A stretch of DNA of 64,000 bases, taken from assembly GCF_022662175.1 (NCBI RefSeq), contig NZ_JAKMCR010000001.1:1178001-1242000 (forward strand), given 5' to 3'. Under the pieces are notes generated by a model that saw only the letters and a list, made by a program, of their open reading frames with translations, did not search any database and was not told where the DNA came from. Position numbers and translations under genes: made by a program. The stretch is from Aestuariivivens marinum. Lineage in GTDB: Bacteria; Bacteroidota; Bacteroidia; Flavobacteriales; Flavobacteriaceae. Below, one piece after another: positions 23,486-32,279 of this stretch (position 1 is its first letter; each line of letters starts with the position of its first letter).

Positions 23486-25057
23486 ATGAGTGTCCCAAAA
23501 ATAAATTTATGTCTATTTTTATTAATGATGTTAAGCTGTTCTAAAGAGCCAATAACTCAAGTTAATGAAGAAGTCAATTTGCCAATTGAAGAACCAGAAA
23601 CTTTCAACTATACCTCTGCTTCTAAATACAATTTAAATATCGTTTATTTTATTCCAAAGGATGTCCCTAAACGGATAGATTCCCATAAAAGATTAAGTGA
23701 GGTTTTTTTGCACGGACAAGAGTTTTTTAAAAAAAATATGAAAGACTATGGTTTTGGAGAGAAAACGTTTAATTTATTGGAAGATAAAGATAAGAATCGT
23801 GTAAAAATAGTATATGTAGAGGGTAAGCAAAACACATCCGAATACCCCTACTCAGGTGGAGCAGGAAAAGTGATGGATGAAATAAATACCTATTTTACGG
23901 CTAACCCTAATGAAAAAAGTAGTGATCATATAATAGTTATTATGCCCGTAAAAGATATTGATTTTCCAAATGTGCCATTTTATGGTATAGGGCGTTGGTG
24001 TTTTGCTTTAGATTATGATGAGATGGATGTAAAATATTTTGGGGGGACATCAAAATTAAGTACTAATGCTACTAAATGGATTGGAGGCTTATTACACGAA
24101 TTGGGGCATGGTTTAAATTTGCCGCATAATAGTCAAAAAGTATCAGATCATCAAAATATAACCAAAGGAACAGCTTTGATGGGGGGCGGTAATTATACCT
24201 ATGGTAGTACTCCTACTTTTTTAACTGAGGCAAGTTGTGCCATACTTAATAACAATCAAGTTTTTAATAATGTTGACAATGATTTTTATAACGGTGCAAC
24301 AGCTCAAATTAAAAGTATTCAAGGAAGTTTTGAAAATGAGGCTTTGGTAATATCTGGAGCATTCGATTCGGATATTCCAGTGAATTATATAGGTTTTTAT
24401 AATGATCCAGCAGATGATAATGCTGATTATGATGCAGTAACTTGGGCGTCACCGGTAAATAACAATAGTTTTAATATCACCATGCCTATAAGTGAATTTT
24501 ATAAAAAAGGAGATACTGAATATATTCTACGCTTAAGAATGTGCCATGTCAATGGAGATATTTCAACATTTACCTACTCTTATAAGTTTGTTGACAATAT
24601 ACCAGTAATAGCATTTGGAGATAAAAATTATTTAGATAGTTCTACATGGGAAATTGTTTATTACAGTTCTCAAGAAGACAAAGGGGGGGAGGGGAACAAT
24701 GGATTAGCTTCACAAATTATTGATGGCGATGATTCTACCTATTGGCATTCATGTTGGATAAATTGTAACGCCTCATACCCACATACTTTAGTTGTAGATG
24801 CCACCGAAACAATAACTGCTAAAGGGTTTTCCTTTTTACAAAGAAATGGGAGCAGAAAAGTAAAAGATGTAGAAATATTAATAAGTTCAGACAATAATGA
24901 ATGGGAAAGCAAAGGTGATTTTACTTTAAAAAATATTAATACTATTCACCATATTGATTTAGCTGAAGAAACTTCATTTAGATATTTTAAAATTATTGCA
25001 AAATCTGCATTTGACGGACAACAGTTTGCAGCCTTGGCAGAGGTTAAATGTTTTTAA
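23486..25057 (+). CDS. Lipoprotein zinc metalloprotease with discoidin-like domain
   Basis: I chose the ATG at 23486 because it begins a clean lipoprotein signal (PKINLCLFLLMMLSC); an ATG 33 bases upstream would put 11 polar residues before it. The product has 523 residues. The zinc site HELGHGLNLPH (HExxHxxGxxH type, here with L-N-L) is followed by a Met-turn candidate (GTALMGGG), placing it in the metzincin-like group. The middle part is beta-rich. The last 140 residues form an F5/8 type C (discoidin-like) carbohydrate- or surface-binding domain (ASQIIDGDDSTYWHS, FSFLQRNGSRKVKDVEILIS, FRYFKII). It is surface-anchored; the substrate is unknown. Confidence 0.8.
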   Translation: MSVPKINLCLFLLMMLSCSKEPITQVNEEVNLPIEEPETFNYTSASKYNLNIVYFIPKDVPKRIDSHKRLSEVFLHGQEFFKKNMKDYGFGEKTFNLLEDKDKNRVKIVYVEGKQNTSEYPYSGGAGKVMDEINTYFTANPNEKSSDHIIVIMPVKDIDFPNVPFYGIGRWCFALDYDEMDVKYFGGTSKLSTNATKWIGGLLHELGHGLNLPHNSQKVSDHQNITKGTALMGGGNYTYGSTPTFLTEASCAILNNNQVFNNVDNDFYNGATAQIKSIQGSFENEALVISGAFDSDIPVNYIGFYNDPADDNADYDAVTWASPVNNNSFNITMPISEFYKKGDTEYILRLRMCHVNGDISTFTYSYKFVDNIPVIAFGDKNYLDSSTWEIVYYSSQEDKGGEGNNGLASQIIDGDDSTYWHSCWINCNASYPHTLVVDATETITAKGFSFLQRNGSRKVKDVEILISSDNNEWESKGDFTLKNINTIHHIDLAEETSFRYFKIIAKSAFDGQQFAALAEVKCF

Positions 25058-25063
25058 AAATAC

Positions 25064-26164
25064 TTATAAAATCTTTACTTGTTTATTGTAAAAGGCTTCT
25101 TGTTGTTGTTTAATTAACTTGCGTGCCATACTCTTTTTGTAATTGTATAATTCTTCTTCTTTGTTAAGATCGTGATAAACCTTATCGTTAAGTATGTTAT
25201 CTGTATATAACAAAGCTTGACGTTGATGCAAATTTTGCATGACCCAATTTTTTAAGTCTTCTTCTCTTTCATTATATTTTATATCGAATTCCCCTTTTGG
25301 AGATAATAATTTAGTAATAACAGGTGAAGTTTCAATAGCCAAAAACAAAAGAAATATAAAAAAGGATGGCAACCATGGCAATCTACCTAATGCGTTTATA
25401 CGTGCCATCAAACCATCAAAATTATTAATAATGTACTGGGTACTCGTAATTTGGTTTTTCAAATTACCCTGAAGTTCTGCTATTTGATTTTCAAGAGCAG
25501 TAATTTTTGCTTTATTATCAATTTTTAGTTGTTGTAATTCAGCAAGAACTACGTCGTGCTTTTCACGTTTTTCTTTATAAACAGGGCCTTTGCCCAAGAG
25601 CTTAGTGCCTTCGCGGCCCTCGGCTTCGGCTATGTAGGTGTCGTAGAGTGTGTTTACTTCTGCTTCTTTAGAGATGATTTCATTTTGAAGTGTAGTTATG
25701 TCATTTTTAAGAGCGATAATGTTTGGGTTAAACTGTTCCTCAATTTGATTCTTGTTAGCTAAAGTCATGTTGTTTTTTTCTGTTAGCAGGACTTGGTCGA
25801 TTTCTTTTTCAAATATTTTTAATTCTAGAGGTTTAGAGATTACAGCAGCGATAATGATTGCCAAAACAATCCGTGGCGAGGCTTGTATAAGTTCATCAAT
25901 TACATTTCCTGTTTTTTTAATGGTAGATACAATATAGCGGTCCAAGTTAAAAATGAGCAGGCCCCATATAAAACCAAATAATATGGAAGTAAATAGGTTG
26001 TCAAAAACAGTGTATAGGGCATAGCTGGCAGCAATAAAGGCCATAAGAGCGGTAAAGAAAACAGTGGCGCCAATACCAGCGTATTTAATTTGTTCGCCTT
26101 GGGAACAGTCCTCTAAAAGCTGTGTGTCACTGCCAGAGCAGATGATAAAAAAGCGTTTTAACAT
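25064..26164 (-). CDS. DUF4407 membrane protein
   Basis: The start at 26164 (MLKRFFIICSG) is preferred; an upstream ATG at 26206 would add 14 residues translated from a palindromic repeat. The product has about 366 residues. Membrane spans occur near the N-terminus (VFFTALMAFIAASYALYTV, FTSILFGFIWGLLIFNLDRYIV, IVLAIIIAAVISKPLEL). A long coiled coil follows (IIALKNDITTLQNEIISKEAEV...), then another span near LPSFFIFLLFLAIETSPVI. NLDRYIV and the KPLELKIFE motif are DUF4407 hallmarks. The function is unknown. Confidence 0.85.
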   Translation of the reverse strand: MLKRFFIICSGSDTQLLEDCSQGEQIKYAGIGATVFFTALMAFIAASYALYTVFDNLFTSILFGFIWGLLIFNLDRYIVSTIKKTGNVIDELIQASPRIVLAIIIAAVISKPLELKIFEKEIDQVLLTEKNNMTLANKNQIEEQFNPNIIALKNDITTLQNEIISKEAEVNTLYDTYIAEAEGREGTKLLGKGPVYKEKREKHDVVLAELQQLKIDNKAKITALENQIAELQGNLKNQITSTQYIINNFDGLMARINALGRLPWLPSFFIFLLFLAIETSPVITKLLSPKGEFDIKYNEREEDLKNWVMQNLHQRQALLYTDNILNDKVYHDLNKEEELYNYKKSMARKLIKQQQEAFYNKQVKIL

Positions 26165-26186
26165 AACATGGTTGATTTTGATTGAT

Positions 26187-26213
26187 GCTTCGGCTGTGCT
26201 CAGCACAGGTTGA
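26187..26213. repeat. Palindromic repeat upstream of DUF4407 gene
   Basis: CTGTGC-TCA-GCACAG (26194-26208) within GCTTCGGCTGTGCTCAGCACAGG resembles a third flavobacterial repeat style (CTTCGACTGCGCTCAGCACAAG type; recalled, not searched). It sits in the 5' leader of the DUF4407 gene and could fold in the mRNA. Confidence 0.5.
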
Positions 26214-26374
26214 TTACATATTAGAACGCAAAAAGTGTGAGAATGTTACATGTTTTGTGTGAAAAGCTCATGCTATTATATATATTACTGTGATTTTGTG
26301 TTAATCCTTATGCAACTTTTGTAACATTCTGTATGGTAGAATTACACTAATTTTAACGTATAAAACTAGAAATC

Positions 26375-27577
26375 ATGACCACAACAGTAGTAATAGGAGG
26401 GAACTTTGCAGGTATGACCGCAGCCCTCGAGTTAAAAAGAAAAGGTAAAAAAGAACATAAGGTTATTATGGTGGATAAATCACCATTGTTTTTATTTATT
26501 CCTTCTCTTATTTGGGTGCCTTTTGGTAGGCGTGAGATAAAGGATATTTCTTTTAGAAAAGATACCATCTTAAAAAAGAAAGGTGTTGAATTTATGCATG
26601 CAGAAGCCCTTCGTGTTGATACTGAAAAACAAATTGTACTTACTGATAAGGGTGAAGTTAATTATGATCATTTAGTTATCGCAACAGGACCGAAAGTGAA
26701 ATTTGATGTGGCACCGGGGATTAAGGAATATGCCCATTATATTGGTACGCCCAATGGCGCTATGAAAACACGGGCCGCTTTAGAGGCTTTTAAAAATGAA
26801 CCTGGCGATATTGTTATTGGAGCCACCCAAAATGCAGGATGTATGGGTGCTGCTTATGAATTTTTGTTTAACGTTGAAAAATGGCTACGCGAACAACATA
26901 TTAGAAAAAAAGTGAATTTGTATTGGATTACCCCAGAAACGTTTTTAGGGCATTTTGGTATTGACGGTATGACAGGAGGTGAAACCATGCTCAAGTCCTT
27001 TATGAAAATGTTCAATATTCATTATAGAACAGAAGTAGGTATAAAAGAGGTGCAAAAGGATAAGGTTGTTTTAAGTACCGATGAAGTTATTAATAGTAAG
27101 TTTACCATGTTGATGCCACCTTTTGTAGGTGTTGATTTTGTAACGAAATCGGAAGGATTAAAGGCTACGCCAGCAGGTTATATTCCGGTAACGGATGATT
27201 ACAGACATACCGAACTCCCTAATGTTTGGGCAGCAGGTATTGCAGTAGATGTTAAGTTGCCTTTTACACCAGGGAAAGTGCCTTTCTCTTCACCTAAAAC
27301 GGGATATCCATCTGATGAAACTGGGAAAATTGTTGCCGAAAATATTTATCGAGTTTCTCAAGGAAAAACTAAACTAAAGCAAAAGGCTTGGGGTAAAATA
27401 CCAGGTATTTGTGTGATGGACGCAGGTAAAAAAGAAGTTATTATTTTGAGTAATAGCCTGTTTAAACCACGTAATTTTGCTATCATGATTCCGAATGTGA
27501 TTTTTGATTTTTCTAAGGTGTTATTTGAAAAGTATTTTCTTTGGAAAACAAAGCATGGGTACTCTCAATTACCCTAG
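26375..27577 (+). CDS. SQR-like FAD-dependent oxidoreductase
   Basis: This 400-residue flavoprotein has an N-terminal dinucleotide-binding fold (TVVIGGNFAGMTAALEL), the second FAD/NAD segment (YDHLVIATGPKVKF) and a C-terminal FAD-binding stretch (TELPNVWAAGIAVDVKLPF). The overall plan matches the sulfide:quinone oxidoreductase / type II NADH dehydrogenase superfamily. There is a Cys at NAGCMGAAYEF, which is the position of one SQR redox cysteine. A second Cys occurs only near the C-terminus (GICVMDAGKKEV). Membrane-peripheral electron transfer to quinone is likely, but whether sulfide is the donor is not settled here. Confidence 0.75.
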   Translation: MTTTVVIGGNFAGMTAALELKRKGKKEHKVIMVDKSPLFLFIPSLIWVPFGRREIKDISFRKDTILKKKGVEFMHAEALRVDTEKQIVLTDKGEVNYDHLVIATGPKVKFDVAPGIKEYAHYIGTPNGAMKTRAALEAFKNEPGDIVIGATQNAGCMGAAYEFLFNVEKWLREQHIRKKVNLYWITPETFLGHFGIDGMTGGETMLKSFMKMFNIHYRTEVGIKEVQKDKVVLSTDEVINSKFTMLMPPFVGVDFVTKSEGLKATPAGYIPVTDDYRHTELPNVWAAGIAVDVKLPFTPGKVPFSSPKTGYPSDETGKIVAENIYRVSQGKTKLKQKAWGKIPGICVMDAGKKEVIILSNSLFKPRNFAIMIPNVIFDFSKVLFEKYFLWKTKHGYSQLP

Positions 27578-27592
27578 TGTGGTTTGATTGAA

Positions 27593-27648
27593 AACAAGGG
27601 ACTATTTATATAAAAAGTGTTGTTATTTTGATAGTTCCTTGTTTTTTT
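27593..27648 (+). terminator. Terminator of the SQR-like gene
   Basis: AACAAGGGACTAT (27593-27605) pairs with ATAGTTCCTTGTT (27631-27643; one G-T pair), with a 25-base loop, and is followed by TTTTTT. It begins 15 bases after the stop at 27577. The right arm overlaps the last codons of the convergent EamA gene. Confidence 0.55.
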
Positions 27649-28501
27649 CTCTAGAGCGTACACTTTCAATGATTACCGTCGACAATATAATGAGTCCGCC
27701 CCAAAAAGTATTCCAACTGGGTAATTCATTTAAAAATACAAAGGCAATGAATATGCCTAAAATGGGCTGAATGCTACTTATAATACTAGCAGTACTTACA
27801 GAAAAATGCCTTAAACTGTTAACTAGTAAGGTGTGGCCAATAGCTGTTGTGATGACTGCAAGAATAATAACGTAAGGGTATTGGGTTTCCATGCCGGAAG
27901 TATCCAAAAAAAGTAAGGCGGGACACAAAACAATGCTAATAATGGTTATTTGGTAGAGCATGATTGAAGTTGCATTATAGCGGGCCACCATTTGTTTGGA
28001 AATAACATTGCGAATAGCATAAAACAAAGCCGATAATAACCCGAATAAAATTCCTTTCACATAAGTATTTTCTAGGTTAAATTCTGGAGATAGGATATAA
28101 ATGCCAATAAGAACTATAATACCTAAAACTATGTATACAGGATCAAATTTTACTTTAATGAACAAAGGCTCTATTAAAGCGGTAATAATAGGGTATACAA
28201 ACAAGGAAAGCATTCCAATAGCTACATTCGATAGTTTTAATGCGTAGAAATAAGTGATCCAATGTGTTGCCAAAAACAAACCAGTTATTACAAAAAGCGA
28301 AAGGTCTTTTTTGGATTGCAGTTTTACACTGATTTTTTTATACCTACAAAACCCATATAGTAGAAATGATGCCATTACGGAGCGCCACCAAATAATAACA
28401 GGAATAGACATATCTATAAATCGTCCCAAAGTACCAGATGTACTAATGAATAACATAGCTAATAAAAGTAGTAATAGATGGTTCAAATGGTTGCTTTGCA
28501 T
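27623..28501 (-). CDS. EamA/DMT family transporter
   Basis: This 292-residue protein has ten predicted membrane spans arranged as two EamA repeats. The N-terminal repeat shows FISTSGTLGRFIDMSIPVIIWWRSVMASFLLYG and a Gly-rich span (VAIGMLSLFVYPIITALIEPLF). The second starts KGILFGLLSALFYAIRNVISKQMV and ends with SIISSIQPILGIFIAFVFLNELPSWNTFWGGLIIL. The PIxxxIEPLF and QPILG motifs are characteristic. Family members export metabolites such as amino acids; the substrate is not predictable. A monocistronic minus-strand gene whose stop region overlaps the terminator of the neighbour. Confidence 0.85.
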   Translation of the reverse strand: MQSNHLNHLLLLLLAMLFISTSGTLGRFIDMSIPVIIWWRSVMASFLLYGFCRYKKISVKLQSKKDLSLFVITGLFLATHWITYFYALKLSNVAIGMLSLFVYPIITALIEPLFIKVKFDPVYIVLGIIVLIGIYILSPEFNLENTYVKGILFGLLSALFYAIRNVISKQMVARYNATSIMLYQITIISIVLCPALLFLDTSGMETQYPYVIILAVITTAIGHTLLVNSLRHFSVSTASIISSIQPILGIFIAFVFLNELPSWNTFWGGLIILSTVIIESVRSREKNKELSK

Positions 28502-28629
28502 GCTTTTGAAATGTTAGTGATTAAGAATTTATTGAATCTCTTTACTTTGGTAGCTTTGAGAATTTTCGTAACAAAGGAAAAGTGACTACCGAAAGTTCGA
28601 CCCCACCATTAAAGTTGGGCACACCAAAA

Positions 28630-30018
28630 TCATTTGGAAAGCTCTGCGAAATTTTTATAGAAATAAGGAATGGTTTCTATACCTTTTAAAAAGTTCCATA
28701 TGCCAAAATGTTCATTAGGGGAATGTATGGCGTCACTGTCGAGACCGAATCCCATTAAAATGGTCTTGCTTTTTAACTCTTGCTCAAAGAGGGATACAAT
28801 GGGTATGCTACCCCCACTACGTTGAGGTATTGGTGTTTTTCCAAAGGTGTGTTGGTAAGCTTTACTTGCAGCTGTATAACCAATACTATTTATGGGTGTA
28901 ACATATCCCTGTCCACCATGGTGTGGTGTTACCTTAACTTTAACTCCCTTTGGAGCTATTGTTTCGAAATGGGTTTTAAACAACTTTGTGATTTCTTTCC
29001 AATCTTGGTGCGGCACCAGGCGCATGGATATTTTTGCGAAGGCTTTGCTGGCTATAACTGTTTTGGCACCTTCACCTGTGTAGCCCCCCCATATGCCATT
29101 AACATCTAGTGTTGGGCGTATAGATGTGCGTTCGTTGGTGGAATAACCGGTTTCGCCATAAACTGCATCAATATCTAAAACATTTTTATAATGTTCTAAA
29201 TTGAAAGGCGCTTTGGCCATTTCTTCTCTTTCTGAAATAGAAAGTTCTTCGACTTTATCATAAAACCCAGGAATAGTAATGTGATTGTTTTCATCGTGTA
29301 GGGATGTAATCATTTCAGCCAGGATATTAATAGGGTTGGCTACAGCACCTCCATACAATCCCGAGTGTAGGTCGCGATTAGGACCTGTGACTTCTACTTC
29401 AACATAGCTCAAACCACGTAAACCGGTGGTGATAGAAGGATTATCTTTGGAAATCATGCCCGTATCAGAAATAAGAATGATATCATTTCTTAATTTCTCT
29501 TTATTGTTTTTTACGAAAACAGATAAATTTGGACTACCTACCTCTTCTTCACCTTCAATCATAAACTTAACGTTGCAAGGCAATTGGTTGGTTGTTGTCA
29601 TATATTCAAGAGCTTTCACATGCATGTACATTTGACCTTTGTCATCGGAAGCGCCACGGGCAAAAATAGCACCTTCAGGATGTTTGTCTGTTGTTTTGAT
29701 TACAGGTTCAAAAGGTGCGGAATCCCATAATTCTATAGGGTCTGCAGGTTGTACATCGTAATGGCCGTAAACCAATATGGTTGGTAGGTTTGCATCAATT
29801 AGTTTTTCACCATAAACAATGGGGTGACCAGCGGTGTTACATATTTCAACTGTGGTGCAACCAGCTTTTTCCAAGCTTTTTTTTATGGCTTCGGCCGTTT
29901 TTAAAACATCATTTTTATAAGCTGAATCGGCGCTTATGGATGGTATTTTGAGTAAATCGATAAGTTCATTTATAAATCTATCTTTATTATCGTTTAGGTA
30001 AGAATTTATGTTTTGCAT
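28630..30018 (-). CDS. M20 family dipeptidase
   Basis: The true start is MQNINSYLND at 30018, giving 462 residues. The frame remains open upstream but there runs antisense through tRNA-Leu, so longer annotations are wrong. The zinc ligands and catalytic residues of the M20 peptidases are present: VYGHYDVQPADP, ARGASDDKGQ and the EGEEEVGS general-base segment. The lid/dimerisation domain follows (SYVEVEVTGPNRDLHSGLYGG), then C-terminal RSGGSIPIV and AIHSPNEHF. Expected activity is hydrolysis of dipeptides or acylated amino acids in the cytoplasm. Confidence 0.9.
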   Translation of the reverse strand: MQNINSYLNDNKDRFINELIDLLKIPSISADSAYKNDVLKTAEAIKKSLEKAGCTTVEICNTAGHPIVYGEKLIDANLPTILVYGHYDVQPADPIELWDSAPFEPVIKTTDKHPEGAIFARGASDDKGQMYMHVKALEYMTTTNQLPCNVKFMIEGEEEVGSPNLSVFVKNNKEKLRNDIILISDTGMISKDNPSITTGLRGLSYVEVEVTGPNRDLHSGLYGGAVANPINILAEMITSLHDENNHITIPGFYDKVEELSISEREEMAKAPFNLEHYKNVLDIDAVYGETGYSTNERTSIRPTLDVNGIWGGYTGEGAKTVIASKAFAKISMRLVPHQDWKEITKLFKTHFETIAPKGVKVKVTPHHGGQGYVTPINSIGYTAASKAYQHTFGKTPIPQRSGGSIPIVSLFEQELKSKTILMGFGLDSDAIHSPNEHFGIWNFLKGIETIPYFYKNFAELSK

Positions 30019-30068
30019 AATTGTTTTTTGGATTGGTATCAAAAATACTAAAAATAGGAATGAAGTAG

Positions 30069-30098
30069 TTTGCAATTTAAAAATCTTGTTTATATTTG
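30069..30098 (+). promoter_or_regulatory. Promoter of tRNA-Leu
   Basis: TTTG (30069-30072), 18 bases, then TATATTTG (30091-30098): a near-consensus Bacteroidota promoter (TTTG-N19-TAnnTTTG). The first tRNA base is 12 bases downstream. It overlaps the 5' leader of the divergent M20 gene. Confidence 0.75.
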
Positions 30099-30109
30099 CA
30101 GTCCTTATT

Positions 30110-30191
30110 GCGGGCGTGGTGGAATTGGTAGACACGCTAGACTTAGGATCTAGTGCCGCGAGGTGTGGGAGTTCGAGTCTCCCCGCCCGCA
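30110..30191 (+). tRNA. tRNA-Leu (anticodon TAG)
   Basis: An 82-base gene folds as a class II tRNA: acceptor GCGGGCG/CGCCCGC, D arm with GGTAGAC, anticodon stem CTAGA/TCTAG around loop CTTAGGA (anticodon TAG, reading CUN codons), a variable arm, and T arm GGGAGTTCGAGTCTCCC. The discriminator is A. The genome continues CCG, so the full CCA end is not encoded and must be added enzymatically. Confidence 0.95.
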
Positions 30192-30197
30192 CCGAAG

Positions 30198-30224
30198 AGC
30201 TTCTTGGAAACAAGGAGCTTTTTT
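30198..30224 (+). terminator. Terminator of tRNA-Leu
   Basis: AGCTTCTTG (30198-30206), loop GAAA, CAAGGAGCT (30211-30219) form a 9-bp stem with one G-T pair, followed by TTTTT. It begins 6 bases after the tRNA. Confidence 0.85.
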
Positions 30225-30309
30225 ATTTAAAAGCATGGTGTTTTAAAAAAAGTCTAGACAGAAAAGAAAGTTTAATGGGCTTTTTAGATCATGTTTAATA
30301 CTGAAAAGC

Positions 30310-30894
30310 TTACTTTAAAAGAAATACAGATAAACTCAAGGCCCCATGGGCACCAATAACCAAAGACTGTTCGATGTCGGCTGTTTTAGAAGGTCCGGAA
30401 ATGAAAACACCAAAATTAAAATCGTTAATTTTTTCATAGGCTTGATGCATATACGGAACTATAGAACGTTCATCTATTACAAAAACCAAATGTTTGGTAA
30501 TAAAAGGTAAAATACGCATGGGCAGTACGGAGTCTTCAACCCAAATAGAACCGTTTTCTGAAACTGCCAAACCACTTTGTAGTACCAAAACATCCAAATC
30601 TTCTAGCTCGTGTGGTCTTTTAATAACATCCATAGAGATGGTATTAAACCCAGTAGTGTTTTCTAATGTGGAAAAATTTGAATGGGTGTTTGGTAGTAGG
30701 GTATTAATTTTTAAAGTTACCTCGTCCAGTGAGCTTATAGGGTAAACATTACCACCAACCACTTCAACCTTTTTTGTAAACTCTTTAACCAAATCCAAAT
30801 CTTCATTAAAGATATAAGGATCAATAGTAGGTAAAGCAAGTTTATCTGGTTTATTAGCTTTTATTTTATTAAGTATATCGGTTCTGCTTCCCAT
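30310..30894 (-). CDS. lutC: LutC/YkgG family lactate utilization protein
   Basis: This 194-residue LUD-domain protein shows LVVQSG-like LDVLVLQSGLAVSENGSIWVEDS and IRILPFITKHLVFVIDERSIVPYMHQAYEKIND, ending in FISGPSKTADIEQSLVIGAHG, the LutC pattern. LutABC together oxidise L-lactate to pyruvate. It is the last gene of the minus-strand run; its start lies 3 bases after the LutB stop. In this setting it would process lactate formed by the fucose pathway. Confidence 0.88.
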   Translation of the reverse strand: MGSRTDILNKIKANKPDKLALPTIDPYIFNEDLDLVKEFTKKVEVVGGNVYPISSLDEVTLKINTLLPNTHSNFSTLENTTGFNTISMDVIKRPHELEDLDVLVLQSGLAVSENGSIWVEDSVLPMRILPFITKHLVFVIDERSIVPYMHQAYEKINDFNFGVFISGPSKTADIEQSLVIGAHGALSLSVFLLK

Positions 30895-30897
30895 GAT

Positions 30898-32268
30898 TTA
30901 TTGGCTTTTTTTCATTCTGTTTCTGTACCATTCATCAAAACTCTGCTTAGGTCCCTTTGGTAAATCTCTAGATTTTCCCCATACGTTAGGTTTTGCATTA
31001 ATCATGGATTGCGGTAGGCTCCTAAGTGCCCAGCGTCCAATTTTACCAATTCGTTCAAATTGTTTTGGTTTAGAAAAGAGTTTACCCATGAATACCATGG
31101 ATTTCTTTTTTACAAAAGGCTGTTTGGTTTCTTTGGTAATTATTTGCCGCCATTTATACAACTGACTATGGATGTCTATTTTAACTGGGCAAACATCTGA
31201 ACAAGAGCCGCATAGGGTAGAGGCAAAGGGTAAGCTACTGTGTTTGGTTAAATCTTTGCCAGGAGATAGAATGGAGCCTATAGGACCGGGTATAGTGGCA
31301 TCGTAACTGTGCCCGCCACTGCGTCTGTAAATGGGGCAGGTATTCATACAGGCACCGCATCGAATACAATGTAATGATTTTCTAAAATCTGGTCTGCCCA
31401 GCTGCTCTGCTCGACCATTATCCACAATAACAATGTGCATTTTGTTACCATTCATGGGTCTTTTAAAATGCGAGGAGTATGTTGTTATGGGCTGACCTGT
31501 GGCCGATCTTGCTAACAAACGTAAAAAGACCCCAAGGTGTTCTTGCTTGGGGATTAGTTTTTCAAAGCCCATGCAGGCAATATGAATGGGTGCTAAATGG
31601 GTACCCATATCGGCATTGCCTTCGTTGGTACATACTACAAAGCCACCTGTTTCAGCAATGGCAAAGTTAACACCGGTAATAGCGGCATCGGCATTAATAA
31701 ATTTTTCCCTAAGATGTTTTCTCGCTTCTTGGGTGAGGTATTGAGGGTCGCCATCACAGGGTTTGGTATGTAAATGCTCTTGAAATAATTTGTCTACTTC
31801 ATGTCTGTTTTTATGAATGGCAGGCAGTACTATATGGCTAGGTGGTTCCTTTGCTAATTGAACAATACGTTCGCCCAAATCGGTATCTATAACTTCAATA
31901 CCACGATCTTCTAGGTATGGATTGAGATGACATTCCTCTGTGAGCATGGATTTGCTTTTAACAACTTTTTTGGCTCCATGCTCCTCAAGAATTTGATGTA
32001 CTATGGTGTTATGTTCTTTGGCATTGGCCGCCCAATGTACTTGTATACCATTTTTAAGGGCATTGGTCTCAAATTCAACTAAATAATTATCTAGATTGGA
32101 GAGGGTATGGGCTTTTATATTATGACCTAGCTCCCGTAAGGTCTCCCAACCCTTTACTTGATGAACCGACAGGTCTCTTTTGTGACGCACAAACCATAAG
32201 GCCTTATCATGCCAATTCACTTTTTGTTCATCTTTATTAAAGATACTTGCTAGTTTTGGATGGCTCAT
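30898..32268 (-). CDS. lutB: LutB, iron-sulfur lactate utilization protein
   Basis: This 456-residue protein has an N-terminal LUD domain (AANAKEHNTIVHQILEEHGAKKVVKSKSMLTEE, GVNFAIAETGGFVVCTNEGN). Two ferredoxin-type cluster motifs follow, CIRCGACMNTCP and CGSCSDVCPV, then an alpha-helical tail (DUF3390-type, ALRSLPQSMINAKPNVWGKSRDLP). LutB carries electrons from lactate oxidation together with LutA and LutC. It is placed between lutA and lutC with gaps of 11 and 3 bases. Confidence 0.92.
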   Translation of the reverse strand: MSHPKLASIFNKDEQKVNWHDKALWFVRHKRDLSVHQVKGWETLRELGHNIKAHTLSNLDNYLVEFETNALKNGIQVHWAANAKEHNTIVHQILEEHGAKKVVKSKSMLTEECHLNPYLEDRGIEVIDTDLGERIVQLAKEPPSHIVLPAIHKNRHEVDKLFQEHLHTKPCDGDPQYLTQEARKHLREKFINADAAITGVNFAIAETGGFVVCTNEGNADMGTHLAPIHIACMGFEKLIPKQEHLGVFLRLLARSATGQPITTYSSHFKRPMNGNKMHIVIVDNGRAEQLGRPDFRKSLHCIRCGACMNTCPIYRRSGGHSYDATIPGPIGSILSPGKDLTKHSSLPFASTLCGSCSDVCPVKIDIHSQLYKWRQIITKETKQPFVKKKSMVFMGKLFSKPKQFERIGKIGRWALRSLPQSMINAKPNVWGKSRDLPKGPKQSFDEWYRNRMKKSQ

Positions 32269-32279
32269 GGTAGTATCTT

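Noticed and set aside
26375-27577. Sulfide oxidation locus together with the DsrE-like gene
   Set aside because: The two genes are 22 kb apart with no other sulfur gene, and the flavoprotein has only one clearly placed SQR cysteine. A shared pathway is not supported.
28902-29109. Plus-strand open frames inside the M20 peptidase gene
   Set aside because: They are antisense shadows; the minus strand holds the full catalytic motif set.
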